A program made the position numbers and the translations under genes. A stretch of 64,000 bases of DNA, taken from Edwardsiella hoshinae NBRC 105699 = ATCC 33379. GTDB taxonomy: Bacteria > Pseudomonadota > Gammaproteobacteria > Enterobacterales > Enterobacteriaceae. This document shows positions 1 through 10,198 of the stretch, in pieces. The notes beneath the pieces are model-generated. The model ran no database searches. It worked only from the letters and a program-made list of their open reading frames with translations, and had not been told where the DNA came from. Position 1 is the first letter of the stretch, and each line of letters opens with the position of its first letter. The DNA lies in contig NZ_BAUC01000026.1 in the NCBI RefSeq assembly GCF_000474215.1, forward strand, positions 1 through 64,000, read 5' to 3'.

Positions 1-227
1 GGTCTAAACCGCGGAAATCGCGCCGCGCTAGAGAGGCCGCGGCCGCCGTGGAGGTTGTGGCGCGTAACCGATATCGAGACGCTTGCTGAGCGGCGGCTCG
101 CACAGACTAGCCCGGGTACGAGCCACTCGCTGCTGTCGCCGCCGGCAATCAGGCGGTGCAGCATTGTTCCGGGGAGAGGCGGCCAAGTCGGAGCATCGCC
201 TCATGGTTGTCTGCGGAGAACGATGGC
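1..227. other. Left-edge non-coding stretch, nothing recognised
   Basis: GC-rich sequence before the first supported gene. Short open frames exist on both strands, but their translations are rich in Arg, Pro and Ser, resemble nothing I know, and lack convincing ribosome sites. It may hold the promoter of the MarC-family gene or the end of a gene outside the window. Confidence 0.4.
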
Positions 228-866
228 ATGGAAACATGGCTGACCCATTTTCTACTGACCTATGTCACCTTTCTGTCGATGTTCTGCCCTCCGGCAACCA
301 TTACCGCGGCTGCGATCCTGTTAGGGCGGGTTCCACCCGCTACACTGCGTCAACTGGCGTGGAAGGTCGCCCTGGAGTATGTGGTCGTGATGCTGATCGC
401 CATCTGGATCGGCAACTATTTACTGATCGCCCTGGGACTCAATAGCCATGCGCTCACCGCCACTGGCGGCGCGGCGCTGTTGTATCAGGGCTGGCCGCTG
501 ATGACCCGAGGAACCAAAGTCGAGTCCGCGCGCATGCCCAATACCCCTATCGATGTAAGGGATATGGTACCGGTGCCGTTACTGTTTCCCCTCACCATCG
601 GCGGCGGCACCATCGCTGTCGGCATTTCGTTAGCCAGCCACATGCCTTCACTTAGCGAACTGCTACAGCTCTCAGCCGTGATCTTGGTGATGGCCCCGAC
701 CATTGCCCTGACCTTTCTGGCGGTAGGTCCGCTACATGGCCGTCTGTCTGCCGGCGCGCTGGATGCCATGGCGCGCATCGCCGGCATCGTATTGGTCACG
801 CTGGCAATACAATTACTGGCCTCCGGTCTGACCCGGTTGGTGTTGGAATTTATCTTGCCCAAATAA
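228..866 (+). CDS. MarC/UPF0056-family inner membrane protein
   Basis: A 212-residue polytopic inner membrane protein of the MarC (UPF0056, NAAT-like) family, whose transported substrate is not firmly known. Six hydrophobic segments can be traced, at about residues 5-32, 42-66, 70-92, 112-136, 144-168 and 180-207. The segment VPLLFPLTIGGGTIAVGIS corresponds to the family's conserved P-L-x-x-x-G-G/P-G-x-I turn. Length is typical for the family (about 200-215). I chose the ATG at 228 because a GGAGA ribosome site lies 9 bases upstream and the protein then begins directly with the first membrane segment; the open frame extends further upstream without a good site. The next gene, an ammonium channel, follows about 100 bases later in the same direction, with a small ATTTCTC/GAGAAAT hairpin between them. 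It could be one of several MarC paralogues, so I give no symbol. Confidence 0.8.
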   Translation: METWLTHFLLTYVTFLSMFCPPATITAAAILLGRVPPATLRQLAWKVALEYVVVMLIAIWIGNYLLIALGLNSHALTATGGAALLYQGWPLMTRGTKVESARMPNTPIDVRDMVPVPLLFPLTIGGGTIAVGISLASHMPSLSELLQLSAVILVMAPTIALTFLAVGPLHGRLSAGALDAMARIAGIVLVTLAIQLLASGLTRLVLEFILPK

Positions 867-966
867 ACGCTGATTTCTCGGCATCAACAGAGAAATAGGC
901 GGCAGCGGCGCGGCACACTGCCGTTTTTACTTTGCCGTAACCACAATGAGCACTGGGAGAGAAAAG

Positions 967-2217
967 GTGGAGAACTCCTTTCTATTACTGCATTCACTCG
1001 ATATACCCAATACAGCCTTTATGTTGCTATGCACCAGCCTGGTGATGTTAATGACGCCCGGCTTGGCTTTTTTTTACGGTGGCTTGGTTTCGCGTAAAAG
1101 TATTATTACCATCATGTCGCAAAGTTTCTTTTCTATGGGGTGGGTGGCGATATTATGGTTTGCGGTCGGTTATTCACTCAGCTTTGCCCCATCGGCCAAC
1201 GGTATTATAGGCAATCCATTCTATTACGCCTTCCTCAACCATATCGGTCCGCACAGCATGTACAGCGGTAATAGCGGAGGGTTACCGTTACTGGTGCATG
1301 TCGGTTATCAAATGATGTTTGCCATTATTACACCGGCGCTCATCACTGGGGCCTTTGCCAACCGAGTGAATTTCCCAGCCTATCTGATTTTTATTACGCT
1401 GTGGACACTATGCGTCTATTGTCCATTCGTCCATATGGTCTGGAGCCCTTACGGCTTGCTGGCTAAATGGGGCGTGGTCGACTTTGCCGGCGGGATTGTC
1501 GTGCATGCCACGGCAGGCTTTGCAGCCCTGGCCGCGGCCTTGTATGTCGGGAAGCGGACGGTGCGTTCCGATGGCACGCACAATACTCCTTACGTCGCCT
1601 TAGGGGCCGGCTTGCTGTGGTTTGGCTGGTATGGCTTTAATGCCGGCTCAGAGCTCCAGGTAAATACCGTCACGGTTTCCGCCTTTATCACGACCGATAT
1701 CGCCGCCGCCTTCGCCGCCGTGACGTGGTTTATCATTGCCAAAATACATACCGGGAAGCCCAAACTGACCGGTTTCCTGACCGGCTCCGTTGCCGGACTG
1801 GCGACCATCACCCCGGCCGCCGGCTATGTCTCTATTCAGTCGGCCGCGCTGATCGGTATTACGGCGGCCGTGATCTGCTACGCCAGCGTCTCGCTGGTGC
1901 GCCGCTATCTTGATGATGCGTTGGATGTCTTCGGCGTACACGGTATGGGGGGGATCACCGGCACCCTTCTCGTCGGCATCTTTGCTTCCACCGTCTGGAA
2001 TGCCAATGGGCCGACCGGGCTATTACAAGGAAATAGCCTGCAATTGGCGAAACAGTTGGTCGCGGTGCTATTTGCCAGCGCCTGGTCATTTATCATGACG
2101 CTGCTGATCCTATGGGCAGTCAATAAACTCACCCCGGTAAAGATTAACCAACAGCAGGTCGGCGAAGAGTTGGACACCACGCTAATGGAAGAGAGCGCCT
2201 ACGGTAACGCCAAATAA
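967..2217 (+). CDS. amt: Amt-family ammonium channel
   Basis: An inner membrane ammonia/ammonium channel of the Amt/MEP/Rh family. Family hallmarks are visible: the first helix with MTPGLAFFYGGLV, the aromatic cytoplasmic loops, and the twin-histidine pore residues in VVHATAGFAA (middle) and FGVHGMGG (C-terminal third). About eleven membrane helices fit the 416 residues, normal for Amt. There is no cleavable signal peptide, unlike E. coli AmtB, and no glnK beside it. Start: GTG at 967 has GGGAGA 6-11 bases upstream, while the in-frame ATG at 946 has no ribosome site; the protein would be 423 residues from the ATG. The N-terminal part resembles the NrgA-like Amt group more than AmtB, by memory only. 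The early part of the gene is more AT-rich than its neighbours. Function as an ammonium channel is secure; the physiological partner PII is likely GlnB or an unlinked GlnK. Confidence 0.9.
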   Translation: MENSFLLLHSLDIPNTAFMLLCTSLVMLMTPGLAFFYGGLVSRKSIITIMSQSFFSMGWVAILWFAVGYSLSFAPSANGIIGNPFYYAFLNHIGPHSMYSGNSGGLPLLVHVGYQMMFAIITPALITGAFANRVNFPAYLIFITLWTLCVYCPFVHMVWSPYGLLAKWGVVDFAGGIVVHATAGFAALAAALYVGKRTVRSDGTHNTPYVALGAGLLWFGWYGFNAGSELQVNTVTVSAFITTDIAAAFAAVTWFIIAKIHTGKPKLTGFLTGSVAGLATITPAAGYVSIQSAALIGITAAVICYASVSLVRRYLDDALDVFGVHGMGGITGTLLVGIFASTVWNANGPTGLLQGNSLQLAKQLVAVLFASAWSFIMTLLILWAVNKLTPVKINQQQVGEELDTTLMEESAYGNAK

Positions 2218-2318
2218 CCCTAGCTGCGCACTCTCAGGCGGCCCGGTGCGCTTCCCGTGCCATGGCCGCCCGATTTTCTGCCGCTGCGCCAAGTTTGGCG
2301 CGGCGCGCCTCACGCCCT

Positions 2319-3365
2319 TTACGGTTGTGCCGCTGCCAGATAGCGGGCGAACGCCGTCGAGGTGCGCTCCTCGAAGCCATGCTCTCCCTTGATGATCATA
2401 TACACCGGAATATTCATCCGGTTAGCCAACGCCAAGGCGCGATCCGGCCCCATCACGAACAATCCGGTGGAGAGACCGTCGGCGGTCATACAGCGTGGTG
2501 CCAACACGGTGATCGATGCCAGACGGTGCGTGACCGGCCGGCCGGTCTGCGGATCGATCTCATGTGAGAAGCGCTGCCCATCCTGCTCAAAGTAATTCCG
2601 GTAATCGCCGGAGGTCGCGACCGCCATCGCGCCCGGTTCAATGATCGCCTGTACCCGTTGTTGCGCGCCGGTTGAGGGTTTTTCGATCGCGATGCGCCAA
2701 GGACTCTTCTCGCCGTTATTGCCCAAGGTGCGCACCTCGCCACCGATATCGACCATATAGTTATCGATATGCAACGAGTGCAGATAGTCGGCGACCACAT
2801 CGACCCCATACCCCTTAGCGATCGCCGACAAGTCGACATACAGTTCAGGAATATCTTTGAGCAACGCATTGCCCCGTAGCGACAGATGCTGGATCCCGAC
2901 CCAGGCACGTCGTTGTGCAATCTGTGCCGGCGATGGCTCGCGATCTGGCCTCCCCTCGGGACCGAACCCCCACAGATTCACCAGAGGCCCCACGGTCACA
3001 TCTAGCGCGCCATCCGTCAGCTTATTGATACGCAACGCCTCTTTTACCACCCGCGCAGTGTCTGCCGAGACCGGGAAGGGGGTATCCAGCGCACGGCTCT
3101 GGTTAAAACGGCTCAGCTCCGAGGCGGGGCGATAGGTGGACATCTGATCGTTCACGCGTTCGAGCAGACGGTCGATTTCCGCCTGTACCTGAGCCGGTGC
3201 CGGCGTATCGGCGGCGGGGAGGTATTTGACGGCGTAGTAAGTTCCCATGGTCTTACCGGCGAGATCGACCTGTGTCGGGCCGCAACCGCTCAACAACAGA
3301 AGGGTTGCCAGCAGCATCAGGAGACGGGCCGCGACGCCTCGCCCTAGGGAAAAGAGTGTCATCAT
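2319..3365 (-). CDS. apbE: FAD:protein FMN transferase, lipoprotein ApbE
   Basis: A 348-residue exported flavin transferase that attaches FMN from FAD to threonine residues of partner flavoproteins, classically NqrB, NqrC and RnfG/RnfD. The N-terminus is a lipoprotein signal with lipobox LLSGC (Cys at about 28). Family motifs are in order: KTMGTYYAVKY, AKGYGVDVVADYL, DIGGEVRTLG, ATSGDYRNYF, HEIDPQTGRPVTHR and a C-terminal ADGLSTGLFVMGP. Length is normal. The start shows tandem ATG codons; the first is used. It is transcribed toward the amt gene, leaving about 100 bases between the convergent ends. No nqr or rnf gene and no nqrM lies beside it here, although in Yersinia and Vibrio the gene follows nqrF; its substrate must be encoded elsewhere. 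Confidence 0.95.
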   Translation of the reverse strand: MMTLFSLGRGVAARLLMLLATLLLLSGCGPTQVDLAGKTMGTYYAVKYLPAADTPAPAQVQAEIDRLLERVNDQMSTYRPASELSRFNQSRALDTPFPVSADTARVVKEALRINKLTDGALDVTVGPLVNLWGFGPEGRPDREPSPAQIAQRRAWVGIQHLSLRGNALLKDIPELYVDLSAIAKGYGVDVVADYLHSLHIDNYMVDIGGEVRTLGNNGEKSPWRIAIEKPSTGAQQRVQAIIEPGAMAVATSGDYRNYFEQDGQRFSHEIDPQTGRPVTHRLASITVLAPRCMTADGLSTGLFVMGPDRALALANRMNIPVYMIIKGEHGFEERTSTAFARYLAAAQP

Positions 3366-3669
3366 GCTTGGTGCCTATTCTCGCGGGGCGATCCGGGTGA
3401 GCGCCCCGCCGCTTACGCGGGAAACGCACATTATGGCGGCCCCGCTCTGCGTCGTCCAATCCTGCCAACGGGTTATAAGCCAGCGGCGTCTTACCCGCTG
3501 ACATGATAAAAATACGCGGCGCGTATGGCGCAGGCACGTTCCGCTACGCGGCACGAAAAAAACGCTCACTCTCACGGCGAGCTCTGGATTACACTGTGCG
3601 CACTTAAGGGTGGGTCAATCGACATTATCCGAAAAACGTCGTGCTATTACTTCTTTGACAGGGTTCTAC
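3366..3669. promoter_or_regulatory. Divergent apbE/yafK intergenic region
   Basis: About 300 bases between two divergently read genes, so it must carry both promoters. A candidate -10 element TACACT lies near 3590 for yafK, and an AT-rich patch ATGATAAAAATAC lies near 3500. I cannot assign either promoter firmly. A minus-strand open frame crossing the region gives a low-complexity basic translation and is not supported as a gene. Confidence 0.35.
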
Positions 3670-4392
3670 ATGGGTAAGATAGTTGCCTTGCTGGCGATAT
3701 GCCTGGCATTGCCGTTGGCTGCGTGCAAATCCTCCGCCAGCGAGTCCGGTTCCGTGCCGCGTAGCGGCGTTAATAGCCTGCTGGGCTCGCCGGTCTATAT
3801 TCAAATCTTCAAGGAAGAGCGCCAGTTGGAACTGTACGCGAAAGTGCAGAACCGCTATCAGCTGGTGAAGCGTTTCCCCATCTGTAAGTTTTCCGGGGGA
3901 CTCGGTCCGAAACGCAGCGAAGGTGATTTTAAGAGCCCCGAAGGCTTCTACCAAATCGATGCCCGTCATCTGAAGCCCGATAGCCGCTACTACCAGGCGA
4001 TTAATATCGGCTACCCGAACCCTTACGATCAGGCACACGGCTACTCCGGGAAATACCTGATGATCCATGGTGACTGCGTCTCGGTTGGCTGCTATGCCAT
4101 GACCAACGCCGGGATCTCGGAAATCTACCGTTACGTGCAGAGCGCCTTCCGCAACGGTCAAATGCTGGTCGATATCAACATCTACCCATTCCGCATGACG
4201 GAGCAGAACATGCAGCGTCACCGCAACTCCAGCTATATTAACTTCTGGCGCGAGTTACAACCGGGTTACCAATACTTCGCCCACTATGCGCGGCCGCCAC
4301 AGGTCAATGTGCAGGACGGACGCTATGTGGTCAACGCCTCGCAATCCGAGAGTAATCCCCCCTCACGCCTGGCGTTCACCCAGGCAGAATAG
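3670..4392 (+). CDS. yafK: YkuD-fold murein hydrolase DpaA/LdtF (YafK)
   Basis: A 240-residue exported protein with the L,D-transpeptidase (YkuD) fold, the counterpart of E. coli YafK, now known as DpaA or LdtF, which releases Braun lipoprotein from peptidoglycan rather than forming crosslinks. The signature is HGDCVSVGCYAMT, holding the conserved His and the catalytic Cys of the SxGC motif at about residues 136-146. The first 20 residues form a hydrophobic export signal ending LPLAACKSS, which could also be read as a lipobox. Start at 3670 follows GACAGGG; an upstream in-frame ATG at 3610 would add 20 polar residues before the signal and is unlikely. It converges on yafJ, and the two reading frames overlap by 30 bases at their 3' ends. 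Confidence 0.92.
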   Translation: MGKIVALLAICLALPLAACKSSASESGSVPRSGVNSLLGSPVYIQIFKEERQLELYAKVQNRYQLVKRFPICKFSGGLGPKRSEGDFKSPEGFYQIDARHLKPDSRYYQAINIGYPNPYDQAHGYSGKYLMIHGDCVSVGCYAMTNAGISEIYRYVQSAFRNGQMLVDINIYPFRMTEQNMQRHRNSSYINFWRELQPGYQYFAHYARPPQVNVQDGRYVVNASQSESNPPSRLAFTQAE

Positions 4393-5130
4393 CGCAAACG
4401 TCCCCGGCGCGATGCGTTGCCACGACTCATCGCAAGTCAGCGGTTGGGTGGCAATCACCGAAACGACGTCATCCGGCGTCGTTTCGGCCTGAAAATCGAT
4501 CACCACATCCTCATCCACCAGTGTCGCTTTCCCGAACGGTGCGCGGCGCGTGATCCAGTGCAGTTGCGTGCTACAGTAGGCCATCACATAGCGCCCGTCA
4601 GAAAGCAGCATGTTGAAGACGCCGCGCTGGCGCAACACGTCGGCACAGCGGGCGATAAAGTGAAACAGGGCCAGCGCGTCATCCGGCGGCTGCGGATAAC
4701 GGCTATGCATCTGCTGCAACAACCAGCAAAAAGCATACTCGCTGTCGGTCTCGCCGATCGGCTGGTAATTGCCGGTCGCTAACGTCAGATAGTCGTCGAG
4801 CTGGCCATTATGAGCGAAGGTCCAGTTACGCCCCCATAACTCACGAGTGAAGGGATGGGTGTTTTCCAAGGCCACGCTGCCGCGATTGGCCTGGCGCACG
4901 TGCGACACTACCGCACAAGACTTGATCGGATACTCACGCACCAGGCGGGCGATCGGCGAGCTGTGGCTGGGCAAGGGATCTTTAAAGGTGCGACAGCCTT
5001 TCCCCTCGTAGAAGGTGATACCCCAGCCATCCTTATGCGGGCCGGTACGACCGCCGCGCAACGCCAGCGCGGTAAAGCTAAAGCAGATATCCGTCGGCAC
5101 GTTGGCGCTCATGCCCAGCAGCTCACACAT
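4363..5130 (-). CDS. yafJ: Class II glutamine amidotransferase YafJ
   Basis: A 255-residue protein consisting of a single class II (Ntn-type) glutamine amidotransferase domain. The catalytic cysteine is residue 2, exposed once the initiator Met is removed (MCELLGMSANVP). Other glutaminase features are SHVRQANRGSV, ENTHPF and the WTFAHNGQL turn, which correspond to the Arg, Asn and Gly residues that hold glutamine. No synthase domain is attached, so the acceptor of the ammonia is unknown, as for E. coli YafJ. It lies just downstream of gmhA in the same direction, as in E. coli (lpcA-yafJ), with a gap of about 50 bases, and probably shares its transcript. Its 3' end overlaps that of the convergent yafK by 30 bases. 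Confidence 0.92.
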   Translation of the reverse strand: MCELLGMSANVPTDICFSFTALALRGGRTGPHKDGWGITFYEGKGCRTFKDPLPSHSSPIARLVREYPIKSCAVVSHVRQANRGSVALENTHPFTRELWGRNWTFAHNGQLDDYLTLATGNYQPIGETDSEYAFCWLLQQMHSRYPQPPDDALALFHFIARCADVLRQRGVFNMLLSDGRYVMAYCSTQLHWITRRAPFGKATLVDEDVVIDFQAETTPDDVVSVIATQPLTCDESWQRIAPGTFALFCLGERQA

Positions 5131-5181
5131 TCCCGTTCCTCACTCGTTTCGGGGCGAACACCAGATTCGCCCCCGCCGCCA

Positions 5182-5760
5182 TCAGGCCGCCATCTCTTTT
5201 TCGATCAGTTGGATCATAATGTGGATCGCCTTGATGTGGATCTCCTGGATGCGATCGGCGTAGCCGAAGTGCGGCACCCGGATCTCCACATCGGCGCTGC
5301 CCGCCATCTTGCCGCCATCCTTGCCGGTTAGGGTGATCACCTTCATCCCTTTGGCTCGCGCCGCCTCGATGGCCTTGATGATGTTAGCGGAGTTGCCCGA
5401 CGTCGAGATCCCCAACAGCACGTCGCCTTCACGCCCGACGGCTTCGAGGTAACGAGAAAAGACATAATCATAGCCGAAGTCGTTGCTGACGCAGGAGAGA
5501 TGGCTGGGATCGGAGATGGCGATCGCCGGGTAACCGGGACGGTTTTCACGATAACGTCCGGTCAACTCTTCGGCAAAGTGCATCGCATCGCAATGAGAGC
5601 CGCCATTGCCGCAAGAGAGCACCTTGCCGCCGGCCTTAAACGAGGCGGCCAATAGCTGCGCCGCCTGCTGGATAGCCAAGATGTTAGCCGGGTCGGCCAG
5701 GAAGTTATTCAGTGTCTGCGCCGCTTCGTTCAGCTCGCTACGAATCAGATCTTGATACAT
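5182..5760 (-). CDS. gmhA: Phosphoheptose isomerase GmhA (LpcA)
   Basis: Cytoplasmic sedoheptulose 7-phosphate isomerase, the first step of ADP-heptose synthesis for the LPS inner core. The 192-residue protein is almost entirely one SIS domain; [20 protein letters not shown] is the phosphosugar-binding signature, and [15 protein letters not shown] the second phosphate loop. It ends with a helix rich in Ile/His near [12 protein letters not shown], as in E. coli. I start at the ATG at 5760 ([14 protein letters not shown]), which has GAGG eight bases upstream; an in-frame GTG two codons earlier is possible. It leads a likely two-gene unit with yafJ. Confidence 0.97.
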   Translation of the reverse strand: MYQDLIRSELNEAAQTLNNFLADPANILAIQQAAQLLAASFKAGGKVLSCGNGGSHCDAMHFAEELTGRYRENRPGYPAIAISDPSHLSCVSNDFGYDYVFSRYLEAVGREGDVLLGISTSGNSANIIKAIEAARAKGMKVITLTGKDGGKMAGSADVEIRVPHFGYADRIQEIHIKAIHIMIQLIEKEMAA

Positions 5761-5940
5761 GGGCACGCCTCATCAATGAGTTCAATTCGGATTACTGATG
5801 CAGTGTAACGGATCGTCTCTAGGAGGAGAAGCGAGGCCGCCCCCCAGGCGGTGCGCGCCCGTGGCGCGGAAAGGTTCGTTTCCGAGCAGCACTGGCACAA
5901 AAGCAGGCAAATCGTAGGGAGGAATGCGCGATAACGCTAA

Positions 5941-5977
5941 GAAAAGAGCCGGACGACGCGACGCACACGCGTCGTCC
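5941..5977 (-). terminator. Intrinsic terminator after glnB
   Basis: A perfect 10-bp stem (GGACGACGCG at 5951-5960 pairing with 5968-5977), 7-base loop, followed on the minus strand by GGCTCTTTTCTTAG. It lies about 20 bases past the glnB stop and should end the nadE-glnB transcript. Confidence 0.75.
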
Positions 5978-5997
5978 AGGATGACAGGGGACGGGCG

Positions 5998-7972
<1,975 letters not shown>

Positions 7973-8135
7973 AAATACTCACTGTCCAATACGCCGCAGG
8001 GCGCCGCACGCGGCATACCGCAGCCTGACTGATAAAAATCCGCAGGGAGTGTAAATCATTCCGACGACTTTGTTTAGCGCCCACGAATGCGCACCGAGCC
8101 GGAAGGCGCCTGTTCAAGGCACCATTACCGCTCCC

Positions 8136-9476
8136 TTACTCCTTGAAATCATTTGGATCAAGCGCGTGACGCGACAACAGCTTATAGAATTCGGTGCGGT
8201 TGCGTCCGGCCATGCGTGCCGCATGTGTAACGTTGCCCTTGGTGATCTGCAACAACTTACGCAGATAGTGTAGTTCGAAGTGATGGCGTGCCTCGACAAA
8301 GGTCGGTAAGGCGCTGTTCTCACCCTGTAAGGCCTGCTCGACTAGCGCCTCACTGATCACCGGCGCGGTGGTCAACGCGACGCACTGTTCGATTACGTTG
8401 ACCAATTGGCGCACATTGCCCGGCCAGGCGGCACCGACCAGCGCGCGCATCGCGCCACTGGAAAAGCTACGCACCTGCGGCTTGTGGCGTTCGGCAGCCT
8501 GGCGCAACAGGTGCACCGCCAGCAAAGGGATATCCTCCGGACGCTGATTGAGAGCCGGTAAACGTAACGACACCACATTGAGGCGGTAGAAGAGATCTTC
8601 ACGAAACTCACCTAACTCCATCGCCTTCGGCAGATGGCGATGGGTGGCGGAAATGATGCGCACATCGATAGCGATGTCGTGATTACTGCCCAGCGGGCGC
8701 ACCTTGCGCTCCTGCAAGACGCGCAACAGTTTCACCTGCAAAGCCAATGGCATGTCGCCAATCTCGTCGAGAAACAGCGTTCCCCCGGCGGCGGCCTGAA
8801 ACAATCCCTCGCGGCTGCTCACCGCCCCGGTAAACGCGCCCTTGGCATGGCCAAACAGTTCGGACTCCAGCAAGGGCTCCGGCAAGGCGCCGCAGTTGAT
8901 GGCGATAAAGGCCCGACCGGCACGTGGACTGGCGCGGTGGATGGCGCGCGCCAACAGCTCCTTTCCGGTGCCGCTCTGACCGTTGATCAACACGCTGACA
9001 TCGGATTGAGCCACCAGGCGCGCCTGCTCCAGCAGCCGTAGCATTAATGGGCTGCGGGTGACGAAAGCCTGACGCCATGCGTCATCGCCGCCCTGAGGAC
9101 GCGATTGACGCAAGGCGTCGTCGATCGCCTGGTATAAGGCGTCACGATCCACCGGTTTGGTGAGAAAGCTGAACACCCCCTGCTGGGTGGCGGCCACGGC
9201 ATCGGGAATCGAGCCATGCGCCGTCAGGATGATCACCGGCATCCCCGGCTGACGTTTCTGGATCTCACTGAACAACGCCATACCGTCCATCTCATCCATG
9301 CGCAGATCGCTGATCACCAAGTCGATCGGCTCTCGCGCCAGCTGCCGCAAGGCCTCTTGCCCACTGGCGGCGGTCGCCACCCGAAAGCCCTCGCTGCTCA
9401 GGCGCATGCCTAACAGTTTCAGCAGGCTGGGATCATCGTCAACCAGCAACAGCTGGGCGGCGTGGGTTGATGTCAT
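8136..9476 (-). CDS. glrR: Sigma-54 response regulator GlrR (QseF)
   Basis: A 446-residue NtrC-type activator, partner of the kinase GlrK. Receiver domain at 1-125 with phosphorylation site Asp57 ([12 protein letters not shown]) and switch Lys in FLTKPVD. AAA+ domain from about 140: Walker [10 protein letters not shown], the sigma-54 contact loop GAFTGA, Walker [14 protein letters not shown], and the arginine finger region [13 protein letters not shown]-terminal Fis-type DNA-binding helices end [24 protein letters not shown]. Near-identical to E. coli GlrR, in which it activates glmY and rpoE promoters. It is the last gene of glrK-qseG-glrR, three bases after qseG. Confidence 0.97.
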   Translation of the reverse strand: MTSTHAAQLLLVDDDPSLLKLLGMRLSSEGFRVATAASGQEALRQLAREPIDLVISDLRMDEMDGMALFSEIQKRQPGMPVIILTAHGSIPDAVAATQQGVFSFLTKPVDRDALYQAIDDALRQSRPQGGDDAWRQAFVTRSPLMLRLLEQARLVAQSDVSVLINGQSGTGKELLARAIHRASPRAGRAFIAINCGALPEPLLESELFGHAKGAFTGAVSSREGLFQAAAGGTLFLDEIGDMPLALQVKLLRVLQERKVRPLGSNHDIAIDVRIISATHRHLPKAMELGEFREDLFYRLNVVSLRLPALNQRPEDIPLLAVHLLRQAAERHKPQVRSFSSGAMRALVGAAWPGNVRQLVNVIEQCVALTTAPVISEALVEQALQGENSALPTFVEARHHFELHYLRKLLQITKGNVTHAARMAGRNRTEFYKLLSRHALDPNDFKE

Positions 9477-9479
9477 CCG

Positions 9480-10190
9480 TTATGGCTCCTTACTCGTCTC
9501 GCCGCTGGCGTTCGGCGCTATCGCGCCCCCAGTACGTCCTTCTGGCACAATCTGCTTGCGTGCGGAGAGTTGGCGTTCGATATCCGTCAGGTTCTCCAGC
9601 TTGCGCTGGGTCTCCTCCAACTGCGCTTGCAACGCCTGACATTGTGCGTGCAGCGCTGCCAGCTGCGCCTCACTGCTGCTCTGGAGACGCTGGTAACGCG
9701 CACGCTCTTCCGCCAGGGTAAGGATCTGCGCCTGCTGGCTACGCCAGAGCTGGATCAACGGCTGCAACGCCGGCGGAAATTGGTCATCGAGGGCCGCCAG
9801 GCGGTCGAGGATTTGGCGACGTTCGGCCAGGCTCGGCTCGGCACGCCCGATCAATAGACTCTGCTTCAACGCCGCCGACCAACTCTCACCGGCTAAGCGA
9901 TGAGCCTGGGCGCGAGCCTCGCCTCGGTTTAATTGTTGCGCACAACTCATGGCGCGCAGCCAATATAGACCGTTCGCCAACGCCGACGGCGCCTGTTCGC
10001 GCCACAACGTCGCACAGGCGACCTGTTGATAATCACCGTGTACCGTGCCGGCATTGACCTTCGTGCTACCCGGCGGATGCGCGCTGTGCTCGCCAGTGCC
10101 TCGACACCCGCCGAGCGACAGCAGCAGCAACCACGGCAACAGACGACATAAACGCAGGAGAGAGGGCGCGCGGAGCAACCAGGTACGCAT
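9480..10190 (-). CDS. qseG: Outer membrane lipoprotein QseG (YfhG)
   Basis: A 236-residue lipoprotein encoded between the kinase and response regulator of the Glr/Qse system. The N-terminus is a long hydrophobic signal with lipobox LSLGGC (Cys at about 29). The middle region is helical and the last 90 residues have a strong coiled-coil pattern (repeated Leu/Ala/Gln heptads such as AALHAQCQALQAQLEETQRKLENL). In E. coli, QseG sits in the outer membrane, binds GlrK (QseE) and RapZ and modulates signalling to GlmY. Position and spacing (8 bases after glrK) are those of E. coli. Sequence conservation is moderate, as usual for this gene. Confidence 0.9.
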   Translation of the reverse strand: MRTWLLRAPSLLRLCRLLPWLLLLSLGGCRGTGEHSAHPPGSTKVNAGTVHGDYQQVACATLWREQAPSALANGLYWLRAMSCAQQLNRGEARAQAHRLAGESWSAALKQSLLIGRAEPSLAERRQILDRLAALDDQFPPALQPLIQLWRSQQAQILTLAEERARYQRLQSSSEAQLAALHAQCQALQAQLEETQRKLENLTDIERQLSARKQIVPEGRTGGAIAPNASGETSKEP

Positions 10191-10198
10191 ACTTACTG

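Noticed and set aside
83-445. 120-codon plus-strand open frame at the left edge
   Set aside because: It overlaps the MarC gene in another frame and has an Arg/Gly-rich translation without resemblance to any family.
3253-3537. 94-codon minus-strand open frame upstream of apbE as an nqr or dinB remnant
   Set aside because: Translation shows no NqrF, NqrM or DinB motif and overlaps the apbE start; treated as non-coding.
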